Numbered from the stretch's first letter, positions 6,898-14,388 are shown. The stretch: DNA of 25,549 nucleotides from Bacillota bacterium (GCA_023435025.1 JAEYSE010000061.1:1-25549), one strand, 5' to 3'. The notes: a model not told the origin generated them from the letters alone. A program made the numbers and translations.

Positions 6898-7611
6898 TTA
6901 TTCCATATGGTAAATCGCGCGTTTTTCCGCCGAGTCGTTGCCGTTTTCATCCGCAAGCAGCAACGTATGTTCCACCTTCATGCCCGGCCTGCCGCCTTTT
7001 CTTGCGAGTATCAGCGCGAGATAGGGCGGTTTTTTACTGTTGTAAGCCACAAGCCGCAACCGCTTTGGTTCCAGACCGTTTTGACGGAGCAGGAAGAATG
7101 CGTCCGCCAATCTCTCGGCGGGGTAGCAAAAATAGAATTTGCCGCCGTGCTTTAAGAGTTTCTTTGCGCAGGAGACCGCGCCAGACAGCGCGTCTGCCCC
7201 GCCGCGCGCCGCAGCTCGTTGGGCGTTGGGGCTTTGCAGATCCTTTTCAAAATAGGGCGGATTGCAGACGATTGCGGTAAACGTTCCGTTGCCCAATCTA
7301 TTTGGCGCTTCCGACCAATCCATTTCATATACTGGAAACGGCAGGGCGTTATAATCCATGGTCATCCGCATTAGCTCGCACAGCGAAGGCTCCCGCTCCA
7401 GGCAGGCAAATTGCGCGCCGGTGCGCGCGTATGTCAAAAGCGCCACCGCTCCCGTGCCCGCACCAAGGTCCAGCGCGGTATCATCCGGGGAAAGATCGGC
7501 AAACGAAGAAAGCAGCACGGAATCCTGCGTAAAGCGCGGGAGGTCCCCCCGCTGGTATAAAAACAAGCCTTTGTACTGCAAATCCTCCAGGCGAGGTTTC
7601 TCTGTGGGCAT
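6898..7611 (-). CDS. TrmN6-like tRNA (adenine-N6)-methyltransferase
   Basis: A 237-residue class I SAM-dependent methyltransferase of the TrmN6/YfiC group, which methylates N6 of A37 in tRNA-Val in E. coli. Visible are motif I DLGAGTGAV (48-56), the acidic end of strand 2 (CLERE) and the amino-methylase motif NPPY (117-120), followed by FEKDLQSPNAQRAAARGG, typical for this group. GGAG lies seven bases before the ATG. The ATG is only about 20 bases after the U-tract of the sortase terminator and no promoter fits between, so expression probably depends on read-through. The exact tRNA substrate is inferred from the family. Confidence 0.88.
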   Translation of the reverse strand: MPTEKPRLEDLQYKGLFLYQRGDLPRFTQDSVLLSSFADLSPDDTALDLGAGTGAVALLTYARTGAQFACLEREPSLCELMRMTMDYNALPFPVYEMDWSEAPNRLGNGTFTAIVCNPPYFEKDLQSPNAQRAAARGGADALSGAVSCAKKLLKHGGKFYFCYPAERLADAFFLLRQNGLEPKRLRLVAYNSKKPPYLALILARKGGRPGMKVEHTLLLADENGNDSAEKRAIYHME

Positions 7612-7632
7612 GCATTCACTCCATCCGGCAAC

Positions 7633-7661
7633 AAAAAAGGCTTACCATAAAGGTAAGCCTT
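7633..7661 (-). terminator. Intrinsic terminator of sortase gene 1
   Basis: On the minus strand a perfect 10-bp stem (AAGGCTTACC with its complement) with a five-base loop is followed by six T. It lies 46 bases past the sortase stop and just before the trmN6-like gene, so it may also act as an attenuator for that gene. Confidence 0.87.
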
Positions 7662-7707
7662 AAGCCTGATACAATTTTACAATAGCATCCCGCTTTTGTC
7701 CAAGAAC

Positions 7708-8457
7708 TTAATCTGCAATGGCGGCGGGCGCTTCGCTGCCGCTGGGCGCGGCGGTAACGGAGGCTACGCCCTTCTCTTTACATACAGCCACGACGCGGGA
7801 GCGCGAGGTGCCGATGGATCTGTCATAATCTCCCAAACAGGTGATGAGCGTCATGCGGCTTTCCCCGCCAAGGTCCATCACAGATGCCATATTATCATAC
7901 GGGTAGTTATCAAGGTCGGTTACTTCAAAATACTTGAAGCTTCCGTCGTCAAACTCGATGACGACCTCGTCACCGACCTTCATTTCCTTAAGTATGGAGA
8001 ACGTCCCAAGTTCGCCCTCCCACTTGACATGCCCGTTCAATATCGCGTTACCCGGCTCTCCGGGGGAGGGGCAGTATTCGCCCCACGCAGCATCCTTTGC
8101 GGAATCACGTGTGCCCATAGCGCCGTCTTCTGTAATGCCGACCGGGAAAACATCCGCCTGCCGCTTATAGCCCGTAAAGAAAATACGTACTGGGATTTTC
8201 TTTACATACGGCGTGGGAGAAGGGGTGGGGAGCGGTGTGCCCGAAGGCGCAAGGCTGGGGGCGGGTGTTGCCGCAACCGTGGGCGCAGGCGTGGGCGGCG
8301 CTACATAGCCGTTGTCAATCCAGACGTACTCCCGCACCACCATATAGATACCGCCCAGCAGCATGGCGGCAATGAGTACATATATGATTGCCCAGAAGAG
8401 TTTGGACTGCTTGATGCCCTTTTTATTTTCTTCGGTCTGCTGCCGGTTATCATTCAT
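7708..8457 (-). CDS. Class F-like sortase (paralogue 1)
   Basis: A 249-residue membrane-anchored sortase-fold transpeptidase. Residues 20-41 form one membrane segment with a basic start, so the rest is outside the cell. A Pro/Thr/Ala spacer (54-83, PTPAPT repeats) reaches through the wall. The sortase domain (about 88-228) has His143 in LNGHV, Cys207 in TLITC and Arg221 in SRSRV, the expected His-Cys-Arg triad. GAGG lies seven bases before the ATG. No protein with a clear sorting signal is in the window, so its substrate is unknown. The neighbour at 8734-9486 is a close paralogue with its own promoter and terminator. Class assignment by eye is tentative. Confidence 0.82.
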   Translation of the reverse strand: MNDNRQQTEENKKGIKQSKLFWAIIYVLIAAMLLGGIYMVVREYVWIDNGYVAPPTPAPTVAATPAPSLAPSGTPLPTPSPTPYVKKIPVRIFFTGYKRQADVFPVGITEDGAMGTRDSAKDAAWGEYCPSPGEPGNAILNGHVKWEGELGTFSILKEMKVGDEVVIEFDDGSFKYFEVTDLDNYPYDNMASVMDLGGESRMTLITCLGDYDRSIGTSRSRVVAVCKEKGVASVTAAPSGSEAPAAIAD

Positions 8458-8500
8458 GTGATATCCTCAATTATCGCGCGGGATACGCTTTCCTGCAGTT

Positions 8501-8528
8501 ATTATAACATGGCGACGGGAACATGCAA
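8501..8528 (-). promoter_or_regulatory. Promoter of sortase gene 1, extended -10
   Basis: Read on the minus strand: TTGCAT, 16 bases, TATAAT preceded by TG (TGTTATAAT). The same two boxes and spacing occur before sortase gene 2, and a close match occurs before the regulator gene. An AT-rich block upstream (8529-8563) with two AACAAAT-like repeats is also shared with sortase gene 2. Confidence 0.75.
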
Positions 8529-8655
8529 TAATTGTAAAATTTGTTTACGATTTGTTTATGGTCCAGAGCCGAATCGCCCTCTTTTTCGTTTTTTTGACCT
8601 ATAACGCAGTCAGAGGAAGAAAGCAGGACTACCCGAATTAAGCCGCCACCTATAG

Positions 8656-8684
8656 AAAAAAGGCCTGCCATGAAGGCAAGCCTT
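8656..8684 (-). terminator. Intrinsic terminator of sortase gene 2
   Basis: On the minus strand a 10-bp stem (AAGGCTTGCC with one mismatch) and a five-base loop end in six T. It is clearly related to the terminator of sortase gene 1, so the duplication included it. The rest of 8458-8733 holds the promoter of gene 1 and nothing else recognised. Confidence 0.83.
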
Positions 8685-8733
8685 AAGCTTCATTTAATTA
8701 CAATAGCTAACTGCCGATGCAACTCCCGGGTGC

Positions 8734-9486
8734 TTACTCGTCCGCAATGGCGGCGGGTGCAGTGCTTGCACCGGGCGCAGCGGTAACGGAGGCAACGCCC
8801 CTTTCCTTGCATACGGCCACCACGCGGGAGCGGGAGGTGCCGATGGAGCTATCATAGTCCCCCAAACAGGTGATGAGCGTCACGCGGCTTTCTCCGCCAA
8901 GGTCCATCACAGAAGGCGGAATCTCATCGAGCAGGTAGGTGTCGAGATTGGTCACGTCAAAGTACTTGAAGCTTCCGTCGTCCAATTCAATAACGACCTC
9001 GTCCCCAACTTTCATATCCTTGAGTATGGAGAACGTGCCCAGCTCTCCCTTCCATTTCACATGACCGTTTAAGAGCGCGTTACCCGGCTCTCCAGGGGAT
9101 GGGCCAAATTGGTACCACGCAGAGTCCTTCGCGGAATCGAGCGTATCCATGGCGTTGTCCTCGGTGACGCCCACGGGCAAAATATCCGCCTGCCGTTCAT
9201 AACCCGTAAAGTAAATGCGTAACGGGATTTTCTGTACATACGGCGTGGGCGAAGGGGTGGGAAGCGGCGTTGCCGAGGGCGCAAGCGTAGGCGCGGGCGT
9301 GGCCGCGATTGTGGGCGCGGGCGTGGGTGGCGGTACGTAGGGGCCCGGGATCCAGATATACTCGCGTACCACCATATAAATGCCGCCCAAAAGCATTGCT
9401 GCAATCAGTACATATATGACGGCCCAAAAGGCCTTGGAGTTTTTCAACCCTTTTTTATTTTCGGGCTGGCGTCTGTTGTCTTCCAT
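8734..9486 (-). CDS. Class F-like sortase (paralogue 2)
   Basis: A 250-residue paralogue of the neighbouring sortase with the same layout: membrane segment 19-40, a PTPAPT/LPTPSP spacer (53-82), and a sortase domain with His142, Cys207 and Arg221. The N-terminal 40 residues and the catalytic blocks are nearly identical; differences gather in the loop before the active-site Cys (about 181-193) and in 122-130, which may alter substrate choice. GAGG lies about eight bases before the ATG. Promoter, gene and terminator are all duplicated, which points to tandem duplication of a whole transcription unit. Cell-surface anchoring or pilus-type linkage is inferred from the family only. Confidence 0.82.
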   Translation of the reverse strand: MEDNRRQPENKKGLKNSKAFWAVIYVLIAAMLLGGIYMVVREYIWIPGPYVPPPTPAPTIAATPAPTLAPSATPLPTPSPTPYVQKIPLRIYFTGYERQADILPVGVTEDNAMDTLDSAKDSAWYQFGPSPGEPGNALLNGHVKWKGELGTFSILKDMKVGDEVVIELDDGSFKYFDVTNLDTYLLDEIPPSVMDLGGESRVTLITCLGDYDSSIGTSRSRVVAVCKERGVASVTAAPGASTAPAAIADE

Positions 9487-9537
9487 ACGGGTTTCCTCAT
9501 TCCGCAGCGCAATCCGCGCTAGTTTATCTTATATTTC

Positions 9538-9565
9538 ATTATAACACGCAAAAGAGGGCATGCAA
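9538..9565 (-). promoter_or_regulatory. Promoter of sortase gene 2, extended -10
   Basis: Read on the minus strand: TTGCAT, 16 bases, TATAAT with TG one base upstream. Positions 9566-9600 upstream align with the block upstream of the sortase 1 promoter (AAATTTGTT and TTTGT words on the plus strand). Confidence 0.75.
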
Positions 9566-9624
9566 CAACTGCCAAATTTGTTCACGGTTTGTACCGATTC
9601 CAACCATAAACTTATTATTGCGGC

Positions 9625-9744
9625 GGCTCTTTTCGTGCGGAGTGGTGTCGCTTTCCTGTCAGTCATTGCGCTGCTGTGCACCGCACCGGCTCCTTGTCCC
9701 GTATCGGAATTCCTCGACGCTTTGGATGCATTACTTTCCATTGG
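9625..9744. repeat. Dispersed repeat R, copy 1
   Basis: About 120 bases that align with 14268-14388 in the same orientation: both contain CTTTTCGTGCGG, GGTGTCGC, GGCTCCTTG and CGCTTTGGA in the same order and spacing. By eye identity is about 70 %. It ends over the stop codon of the regulator gene (minus strand). Confidence 0.7.
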
Positions 9745-10246
9745 TATTAGACACGGGGCCTCCCGTTTTTTCCGGCCGGGGCCTGCTCAGGCGCCCATAA
9801 GGGGAAAGTACGCCCGCCTCGATTGCTCCCGCCATGACGGCCTGCATGATATCGTCCCGCCAGCGGTACAGCGTGGGCTCGCTGATGTGCAGTTCATCCA
9901 GCAACAGTTCGCGCCGCGCGCAGCTATCCGAAGGCGTGTCCCCCGTAGCCGCAAAAAACAGCAGTTCCATCAGCTGTGCCTTGTGCGGCGCGTCCCGCTT
10001 GAGCATGGCCTGTGCCTCCTCAATCGCCCACACCCACCCCTGCATCCGCTTAATCTCTTCGTTGGGCTCGATCTGCCTGATCGCCTCAGATGCCGTGGGG
10101 TCCCCGTACAGCCCCGTCTTTGTTCTGGGCTCCAGCGGGCGCGCTTTTAGCCCAAGCTCTTCATACTCCTCAAGTATACGCTTGGTGTTGTTGTATTGCC
10201 GAAGCTGTAAGAATATCACCTCACGCATGCGTCTTGTTTTCATCAT
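9731..10246 (-). CDS. ArpU/RinA-like phage-type transcription regulator
   Basis: A 171-residue protein resembling the ArpU/RinA regulators that switch on late genes of Gram-positive phages. Seen: an N-terminal Tyr-containing helix (about 10-28, LRQYNNTKRILEEYEEL), a block DPTASEAIRQI followed by a predicted helix (about 49-84), and a C-terminal sigma-region-4-like helix-turn-helix (about 127-150, HISEPTLYRWRDDIMQAVMAGAIEAGVL in part). AGGAGG precedes the first of two ATGs. No phage gene flanks it. A perfect GAAC-N4-GTTC LexA-type box lies between its promoter and start, so it is probably induced by DNA damage. The family call is by eye; a DUF1492-type regulator is an equivalent description. 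Confidence 0.55.
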   Translation of the reverse strand: MMKTRRMREVIFLQLRQYNNTKRILEEYEELGLKARPLEPRTKTGLYGDPTASEAIRQIEPNEEIKRMQGWVWAIEEAQAMLKRDAPHKAQLMELLFFAATGDTPSDSCARRELLLDELHISEPTLYRWRDDIMQAVMAGAIEAGVLSPYGRLSRPRPEKTGGPVSNTNGK

Positions 10247-10266
10247 CGCGTTTTCCTCCTCTTAAT

Positions 10267-10280
10267 AGAACATTTGTTCG
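10267..10280 (-). promoter_or_regulatory. LexA (SOS) box of the regulator gene
   Basis: On the minus strand CGAACAAATGTTCT, with a perfect inverted GAAC-N4-GTTC core as in the Gram-positive LexA consensus CGAAC-N4-GTTCG. It begins about 10 bases downstream of the -10 box, over the expected transcription start, where a bound repressor would block RNA polymerase. Confidence 0.65.
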
Positions 10281-10289
10281 ATTAATGAG

Positions 10290-10318
10290 AGTATAACATG
10301 GCCGAAATTGGCATGCAA
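10290..10318 (-). promoter_or_regulatory. Promoter of the ArpU/RinA-like regulator
   Basis: Read on the minus strand: TTGCAT, 17 bases, TATACT with TG one base upstream. It shares the -35 hexamer and extended -10 with both sortase promoters. Confidence 0.7.
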
Positions 10319-10394
10319 GGGAAAGTATGCGCTTTGGTCTTTTCTAAGAATGGCGCTTAAGAAAATATTCACATATGGCGCAGCGAAGGCATGG

Positions 10395-10400
10395 TATAAT
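10395..10400 (+). promoter_or_regulatory. Extended -10 box before the DUF6054-like gene
   Basis: TGGTATAAT gives an extended -10 element 34 bases before the start codon. TTCACA upstream (10368-10373) is a good -35 word but the spacing of 21 is too long, so the promoter may rely on the TG extension. Confidence 0.5.
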
Positions 10401-10433
10401 TTTCATAATTCGTTCGGGAGGCAAAAAATAAGA

Positions 10434-10769
10434 ATGGCCACATTTCTTGTATCGTTGCCGGTCAACCAGGCAATGGACCTGGTGTTTGACGCGGTTTCGA
10501 ACAGCGTGACGGGAGAACTGCTGGATCGGTTTGAGATCGGCCCGGCAAGCGGGGGCAAATGCATTGTCGCCGTTTTCGAAAAGCACTTTTTCCGCGCGGG
10601 GAACCGGCTGACCCTGACGGTGGTAGCGGACGATTTTCTAGGCCATACCCGTGTGCATACCGTAGGCGGGGGTGGCGGTGAAGGGCTGTTCCGCTTCGAC
10701 TGGGGTGCTGCAGAAAGCTTTGAAGGCGCGGTGGAACGCGCGCTGCAACCGTATTCGATTGGGCGGTAG
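10434..10769 (+). CDS. DUF6054-like small protein
   Basis: A 111-residue soluble protein without a membrane segment. Size and pattern (a mixed alpha/beta start, RAGNRLTLTVVADDF, then a Gly-rich VGGGGGEGLFRFDWGAAESF and a final helix) resemble the DUF6054 family, whose function is unknown. The frame is open from 10308, but GGGAGG upstream of the ATG at 10434 and the extended -10 box at 10395 favour this start. It is a single-gene unit, divergent from the regulator gene and convergent with rarA, 22 bases away. Confidence 0.65.
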   Translation: MATFLVSLPVNQAMDLVFDAVSNSVTGELLDRFEIGPASGGKCIVAVFEKHFFRAGNRLTLTVVADDFLGHTRVHTVGGGGGEGLFRFDWGAAESFEGAVERALQPYSIGR

Positions 10770-10791
10770 ATGGGTTCTCAGGGCCGAGCTT

Positions 10792-12111
10792 TCAGCCCTC
10801 ATCCACCGGCTTTCCCCGCCGCCTGTGGTTTTCCTGTATGTTCTTCTCGCTGCCCTGATCGCTGGGGATATAGTAGCGCTTATCCTTCAAGGAGGGCGGC
10901 AGGTAGTCCTGCTCCACGTAATGGTTGGGATAATCGTGCGGGTACTTGTAGCCCTTGCCAGCACCAAGCACCTTAGCGCCCGCATAGGACGTATCCCGCA
11001 GGTGGACAGGCACGGGCTCCTCAATTGTGGTAGCAGCATCCTGCATGGCACGGTCTACCGCCACGACGATGGCGTTCGATTTGGGGCATTCACACAGAAA
11101 TATAATGGCCTGCGCAAGCGGGAGCCGCGCTTCCGGCATTCCGATATGCTCAAGCGCGTTCGCCGCCGAAACGGCCTGTACCATGGCCTGAGGGTTCGCC
11201 ATGCCGATGTCCTCGCTCGCGTGGGCGATAAGCCGCCTTGCGATGATGCGCGGGTCCATGCCGCCGTAAATAAGGCGGGCAAACCAGGCCAAAGCCGCGT
11301 CCGCGTCCGATCCGCGCAAGCTTTTGCAGAAGGCGCTGAGCATGTCATAAAAAAGCTGCTCGTCCAGCGATATCACCTTTTGCTGCACGGATTCAGCGGC
11401 AATCTCCTGCGTAATATGGACGACGCCCGCTTCATCAGCCGGCGTGGTGAGCACGGCAAGCTCCAGTGCGTTGAGCGCCGCGCGGCAGTCCCCGTTCGCC
11501 ATGCGACACAGGTGTTCCATGGCGGCATCGTCCAATACCGCGTTGTAGTTTCCCAAGCCCCGTTCCTTATCCGCCAGGGCCTGTAAAATGGCGCGTTCGA
11601 TATCTTTTGTGTTGAGCGAGTAGAACTGAAACACGCGGCAGCGGCTCACGATAGCGCCCGTCATGCTGATCATGGGGTTTTCCGTGGTGGAGCCGATAAA
11701 GCGGATGGTACCTTGCTCCAGCGCTGGCAATATGCTGTCCGACTGCGCCTTGTTCCAACGGTGGCATTCGTCCAAAAGCAGGTAGGTCGGCTTGCCGTAG
11801 AGTGAGAGTCGTTTTTCCGCTTCCGCTATAATTTCGCGCACGTCCTTCACGCCCGCGGTAACGGCGTTGAGCTTTTCAAACGCCGCGCCGGTGACGTTGG
11901 CGATGATGTTCGCAAGCGTCGTCTTCCCGCAGCCCGGCGGGCCGAAAAAAATGCTAGATTGCAGCCGGTCCAGCTCGATTGCGCGGCGCAAAAGCCGCCC
12001 CGGCCCCACGATATGCGCCTGGCCGATAAATTCGTCCAGCGTGCGCGGGCGCATGCGGTCGGCTAACGGCGCGCCCTGCGCGCGTGTATTGGAAAACAGA
12101 TCCTGCTGCAT
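10792..12111 (-). CDS. rarA: Replication-associated recombination protein RarA (MgsA family)
   Basis: A 439-residue AAA+ ATPase of the RarA/MgsA/WRNIP1 family, related to clamp loaders, that acts at stalled replication forks. Seen: the N-terminal ADRMRPRTLDEFIGQ, Walker A GPPGCGKT (57-64), Walker B LLLDECHR (111-118), sensor region IGSTTENP, arginine-finger region SRCRVF, and the C-terminal tetramer domain with YGGMDPRIIARRLI and HASEDIGMANP. The tail KYPHDYPNHYVEQDYLPP is typical. GAGGTGG precedes the ATG. It is transcribed alone from a good promoter just upstream. Confidence 0.96.
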   Translation of the reverse strand: MQQDLFSNTRAQGAPLADRMRPRTLDEFIGQAHIVGPGRLLRRAIELDRLQSSIFFGPPGCGKTTLANIIANVTGAAFEKLNAVTAGVKDVREIIAEAEKRLSLYGKPTYLLLDECHRWNKAQSDSILPALEQGTIRFIGSTTENPMISMTGAIVSRCRVFQFYSLNTKDIERAILQALADKERGLGNYNAVLDDAAMEHLCRMANGDCRAALNALELAVLTTPADEAGVVHITQEIAAESVQQKVISLDEQLFYDMLSAFCKSLRGSDADAALAWFARLIYGGMDPRIIARRLIAHASEDIGMANPQAMVQAVSAANALEHIGMPEARLPLAQAIIFLCECPKSNAIVVAVDRAMQDAATTIEEPVPVHLRDTSYAGAKVLGAGKGYKYPHDYPNHYVEQDYLPPSLKDKRYYIPSDQGSEKNIQENHRRRGKPVDEG

Positions 12112-12128
12112 ATTGCCACCTCAGCACC

Positions 12129-12157
12129 AGTATACCGTTAAGAAGGTTTGTTCGCAA
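12129..12157 (-). promoter_or_regulatory. Promoter of rarA
   Basis: Read on the minus strand: TTGCGA, 17 bases, TATACT, ending about 18 bases before the start codon. The short leader still holds the ribosome binding site. Confidence 0.6.
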
Positions 12158-12167
12158 CCGGCCTAAT

Positions 12168-12198
12168 ACCCGAATACATGGGCGGTATACGGGTTTTG
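12168..12198 (+). other. Hairpin with T-rich tail between divergent promoters
   Basis: ACCCGAATAC pairs with GTATACGGGT (one mismatch) around a seven-base loop, followed by TTTGTA on the plus strand. It has terminator form but no plus-strand gene ends here; it may insulate the divergent rarA and flippase promoters. Confidence 0.4.
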
Positions 12199-12248
12199 TA
12201 TGAAAACGTACAATCCGGGCAAGAGATTGTTAAGAATTTACACAGCGC

Positions 12249-12277
12249 TTGAAACCGCGATTTGTGCGTGATAGTAT
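12249..12277 (+). promoter_or_regulatory. Promoter of the flippase-like operon
   Basis: TTGAAA, 17 bases, TAGTAT preceded by TG (extended -10). It lies 28 bases before the start codon of the membrane protein gene. Confidence 0.55.
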
Positions 12278-12304
12278 AGTTCGAGCTGAAACTAAGAGGT
12301 TTGT

Positions 12305-13411
12305 ATGAAGAAAAAGGGATATTGGAAAAAGATATTGCCGATACTGCTGCCGCTCCTTGTGCTTGCGTTGATGGCGGTATTGGACCCGAACACGCGCGAT
12401 CTCGCGGGCGTGATGGACGATATTGATCCCTTGTGGTTCCTTGCGGCATTGGGCAGCATGGCGCTCTATTACATATTTGATACCACGATGTTCCAACTGG
12501 CCGCAAAGTACATGAATTTGAAGCATACGTTTGGGGAAAGCCTGCTCACCACCATGTACGGGCTGTTTTACAGTTCCATTACGCCGCTGCAGGCGGGCGG
12601 ACAGCCTATGCAGGTGGTACAGTTAAAAAAATGGGGCGTGCCGGTGGGACTTTCCACCTCCGTGCTGGTGTTAAAGTTCCTGGCCTTCCAGTTCAGCATC
12701 ACGCTATTAGGCACGCTGGGCTTCCTGTTCCTGGGCAGGGACGTGCTGCAGGGCGGCGTCACCATGCTGATATTTTACATCACCGGCTACCTGTTCTATT
12801 TTGGCACGGTGGTACTGTGCTTCCTCGCGCTTCGAAAGACCGAATGGCTGTTTTTGATGGGACAGAAGTTTATCAACTTCCTGGCAAAAAAGCGCATCTT
12901 CAAAAAGCAGGAGAAAATAGACATCGCGCACGCGGCCTGGGAGCGCACCATCGGGGATTATGGGCAGGCCGCAAAATTCGCTTTAGGCGAACGGCTGGGC
13001 ATGTTCTATATCTGGCTTGCGGGCATGGGCACCGCCATATCCTACATGGCGGTAACATACTTCCTCTACCGCGGTATGGGGTACTCCGAATATGAGCTTT
13101 GGTATGTGGTGTTGCTGCAGTGCCTGCTCTATATCGCGGTCAGCTTCCTGCCGGTACCGGGCGGCTCCGTCGCCAGCGAGGGCGGGTTTTACCTGGTGTT
13201 TTCGAAGTTGTTTGTGGGTGCGTCCCGCTTCCCGGCAGTGCTGCTGTGGCGCGGTATTACCTATTACCTGACTCTGCTGCTGGGCATCGTCGCTGTGATG
13301 GTGGAGGGGTTCCGCAGCAAAAAATATCCCCGGGTGGAGGAACTACAAAAGGAGCAGACGGAGGCCGGGGCGGTAGAACAATTGCCCTCGGCCAACGGTT
13401 CGGAGGAATAG
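12305..13411 (+). CDS. Lysylphosphatidylglycerol synthase/flippase-like membrane protein (UPF0104)
   Basis: A 368-residue polytopic membrane protein of the UPF0104/YbhN group, the flippase-like domain also found at the N-terminus of MprF. About eight hydrophobic segments are seen (near 9-27, 45-63, 75-95, 118-140, 148-172, 230-252, 260-283 and 310-335). Family marks include SLLTTMYGLFYSSITPLQAGGQPMQ in part (PxxAGGxP) and LPVPGGSVASEGGF. There is no C-terminal aminoacyl-transferase domain, so lipid lysylation is not expected. AGAGG precedes the ATG. The next gene starts one base after its stop, which suggests coupled translation. The lipid substrate is unknown. Confidence 0.88.
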   Translation: MKKKGYWKKILPILLPLLVLALMAVLDPNTRDLAGVMDDIDPLWFLAALGSMALYYIFDTTMFQLAAKYMNLKHTFGESLLTTMYGLFYSSITPLQAGGQPMQVVQLKKWGVPVGLSTSVLVLKFLAFQFSITLLGTLGFLFLGRDVLQGGVTMLIFYITGYLFYFGTVVLCFLALRKTEWLFLMGQKFINFLAKKRIFKKQEKIDIAHAAWERTIGDYGQAAKFALGERLGMFYIWLAGMGTAISYMAVTYFLYRGMGYSEYELWYVVLLQCLLYIAVSFLPVPGGSVASEGGFYLVFSKLFVGASRFPAVLLWRGITYYLTLLLGIVAVMVEGFRSKKYPRVEELQKEQTEAGAVEQLPSANGSEE

Positions 13412-13412
13412 C

Positions 13413-14261
13413 ATGTACGTTGCAGACGGTTGGAAAGAGTACGCGCTGCTGGACGCGGGCGGCGGAGAAAAGTTGGAACGCTGGGGGGACGTGGTGCTGC
13501 TTCGTCCCGATCCGCAGGCGGTCTGGCCCATGGGGGAAATCAATCCCCCGCACGCGCGTTATATCCGGTCAAGCGCAGGCGGCGGCCACTGGGAATATGA
13601 GCGGCAGCTTCCGGAAAGCTGGAATATCCGCTACCGGGATTTGACGTTTCTGGTGCGCCCCACCGGCTTTAAGCATACGGGGCTGTTCCCGGAGCAGGCA
13701 GTGAACTGGGACTGGATGCGCTCTTTATTGAAACCGCGCCCTAACGCAAAGGTGTTGAATTTATTCGCCTATACCGGCGGAGCGACTTGCGCATGCGCCA
13801 AGGAGCAGGCGCAGGTGGTGCATGTGGATGCCGCGAAGGGCATGCTCGCCTGGGCGAAGGACAACCTTGCGGCTTGCGGCTTAACCGGTGCGCCCGTGCG
13901 CTTCATCGCCGACGACGCCATGAAGTTCGTACTGCGGGAGCAGCGGCGCGGCAACCGGTACGACGGCATATTGATGGACCCGCCCAGCTACGGCCGTGGG
14001 CCGGATGGCGAGATGTGGAAGATTGAGCAGGACATCTACCCGCTGGTGGAGGCCGCCGCAGCGCTGCTTTCGGACAAACCGCTGTTTTTCCTGATCAACT
14101 CCTATACCACCGGCCTCGCGCCAACCGTTATTAAGAATGTGCTGGACGTCGCGCTCAAAGGCAAAGATGCGCAGGTGGAAGCGGCTGAACTGTGCCTGCC
14201 CGTTCGTCGGGATAACCTGCTTTTTCCCTGCGGCGCTACAGGGAGGGCGTGGTGGAAGTAA
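13413..14261 (+). CDS. Class I SAM-dependent methyltransferase (rRNA methyltransferase-like)
   Basis: A 282-residue methyltransferase of the COG1092 (RlmI/RlmK) type, probably acting on RNA. A short N-terminal domain (1-105) precedes a Rossmann fold with motif I LNLFAYTGGAT (115-125), VHVDAAKGMLAWAKDN (strand 2 acid Asp139) and the base-flipping/catalytic motif DPPSYGRG (189-196). The N-terminal PUA domain of true RlmI is missing. GGAGG inside the end of the upstream gene lies six bases before the ATG. The target RNA and base cannot be told; a position next to a pseudouridine synthase supports an rRNA role. Confidence 0.85.
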   Translation: MYVADGWKEYALLDAGGGEKLERWGDVVLLRPDPQAVWPMGEINPPHARYIRSSAGGGHWEYERQLPESWNIRYRDLTFLVRPTGFKHTGLFPEQAVNWDWMRSLLKPRPNAKVLNLFAYTGGATCACAKEQAQVVHVDAAKGMLAWAKDNLAACGLTGAPVRFIADDAMKFVLREQRRGNRYDGILMDPPSYGRGPDGEMWKIEQDIYPLVEAAAALLSDKPLFFLINSYTTGLAPTVIKNVLDVALKGKDAQVEAAELCLPVRRDNLLFPCGATGRAWWK

Positions 14262-14267
14262 TGTGGC

Positions 14268-14388
14268 GTCGCTTTTCGTGCGGGGCGGTGTCGCCTTCCG
14301 CTCAACGTAGCGCTGCTACGCTTTGCTCTGGCTCCTTGCCCTGCATCGAAAATCCCTCGCCGCTTTGGAGGCGTTTATGTTTTCCATC
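14268..14388. repeat. Dispersed repeat R, copy 2
   Basis: Aligns with 9625-9744 in the same orientation. This copy fills the gap between the methyltransferase and the pseudouridine synthase, and its last part (CGCTTTGGAGGCG) supplies the ribosome binding site GGAGG and the start codon of the downstream gene. Confidence 0.7.

Noticed and set aside
8200..8310. DNA tandem repeat in the sortase genes
   Set aside because: It is the codon-level echo of the Pro/Thr/Ala spacer (PTPAPT units), common in wall-spanning linkers, and has no exact period.
10672..11586. 304-codon plus-strand frame opposite rarA
   Set aside because: The minus strand encodes full-length RarA with all motifs; the plus frame is His/Arg-rich shadow sequence.
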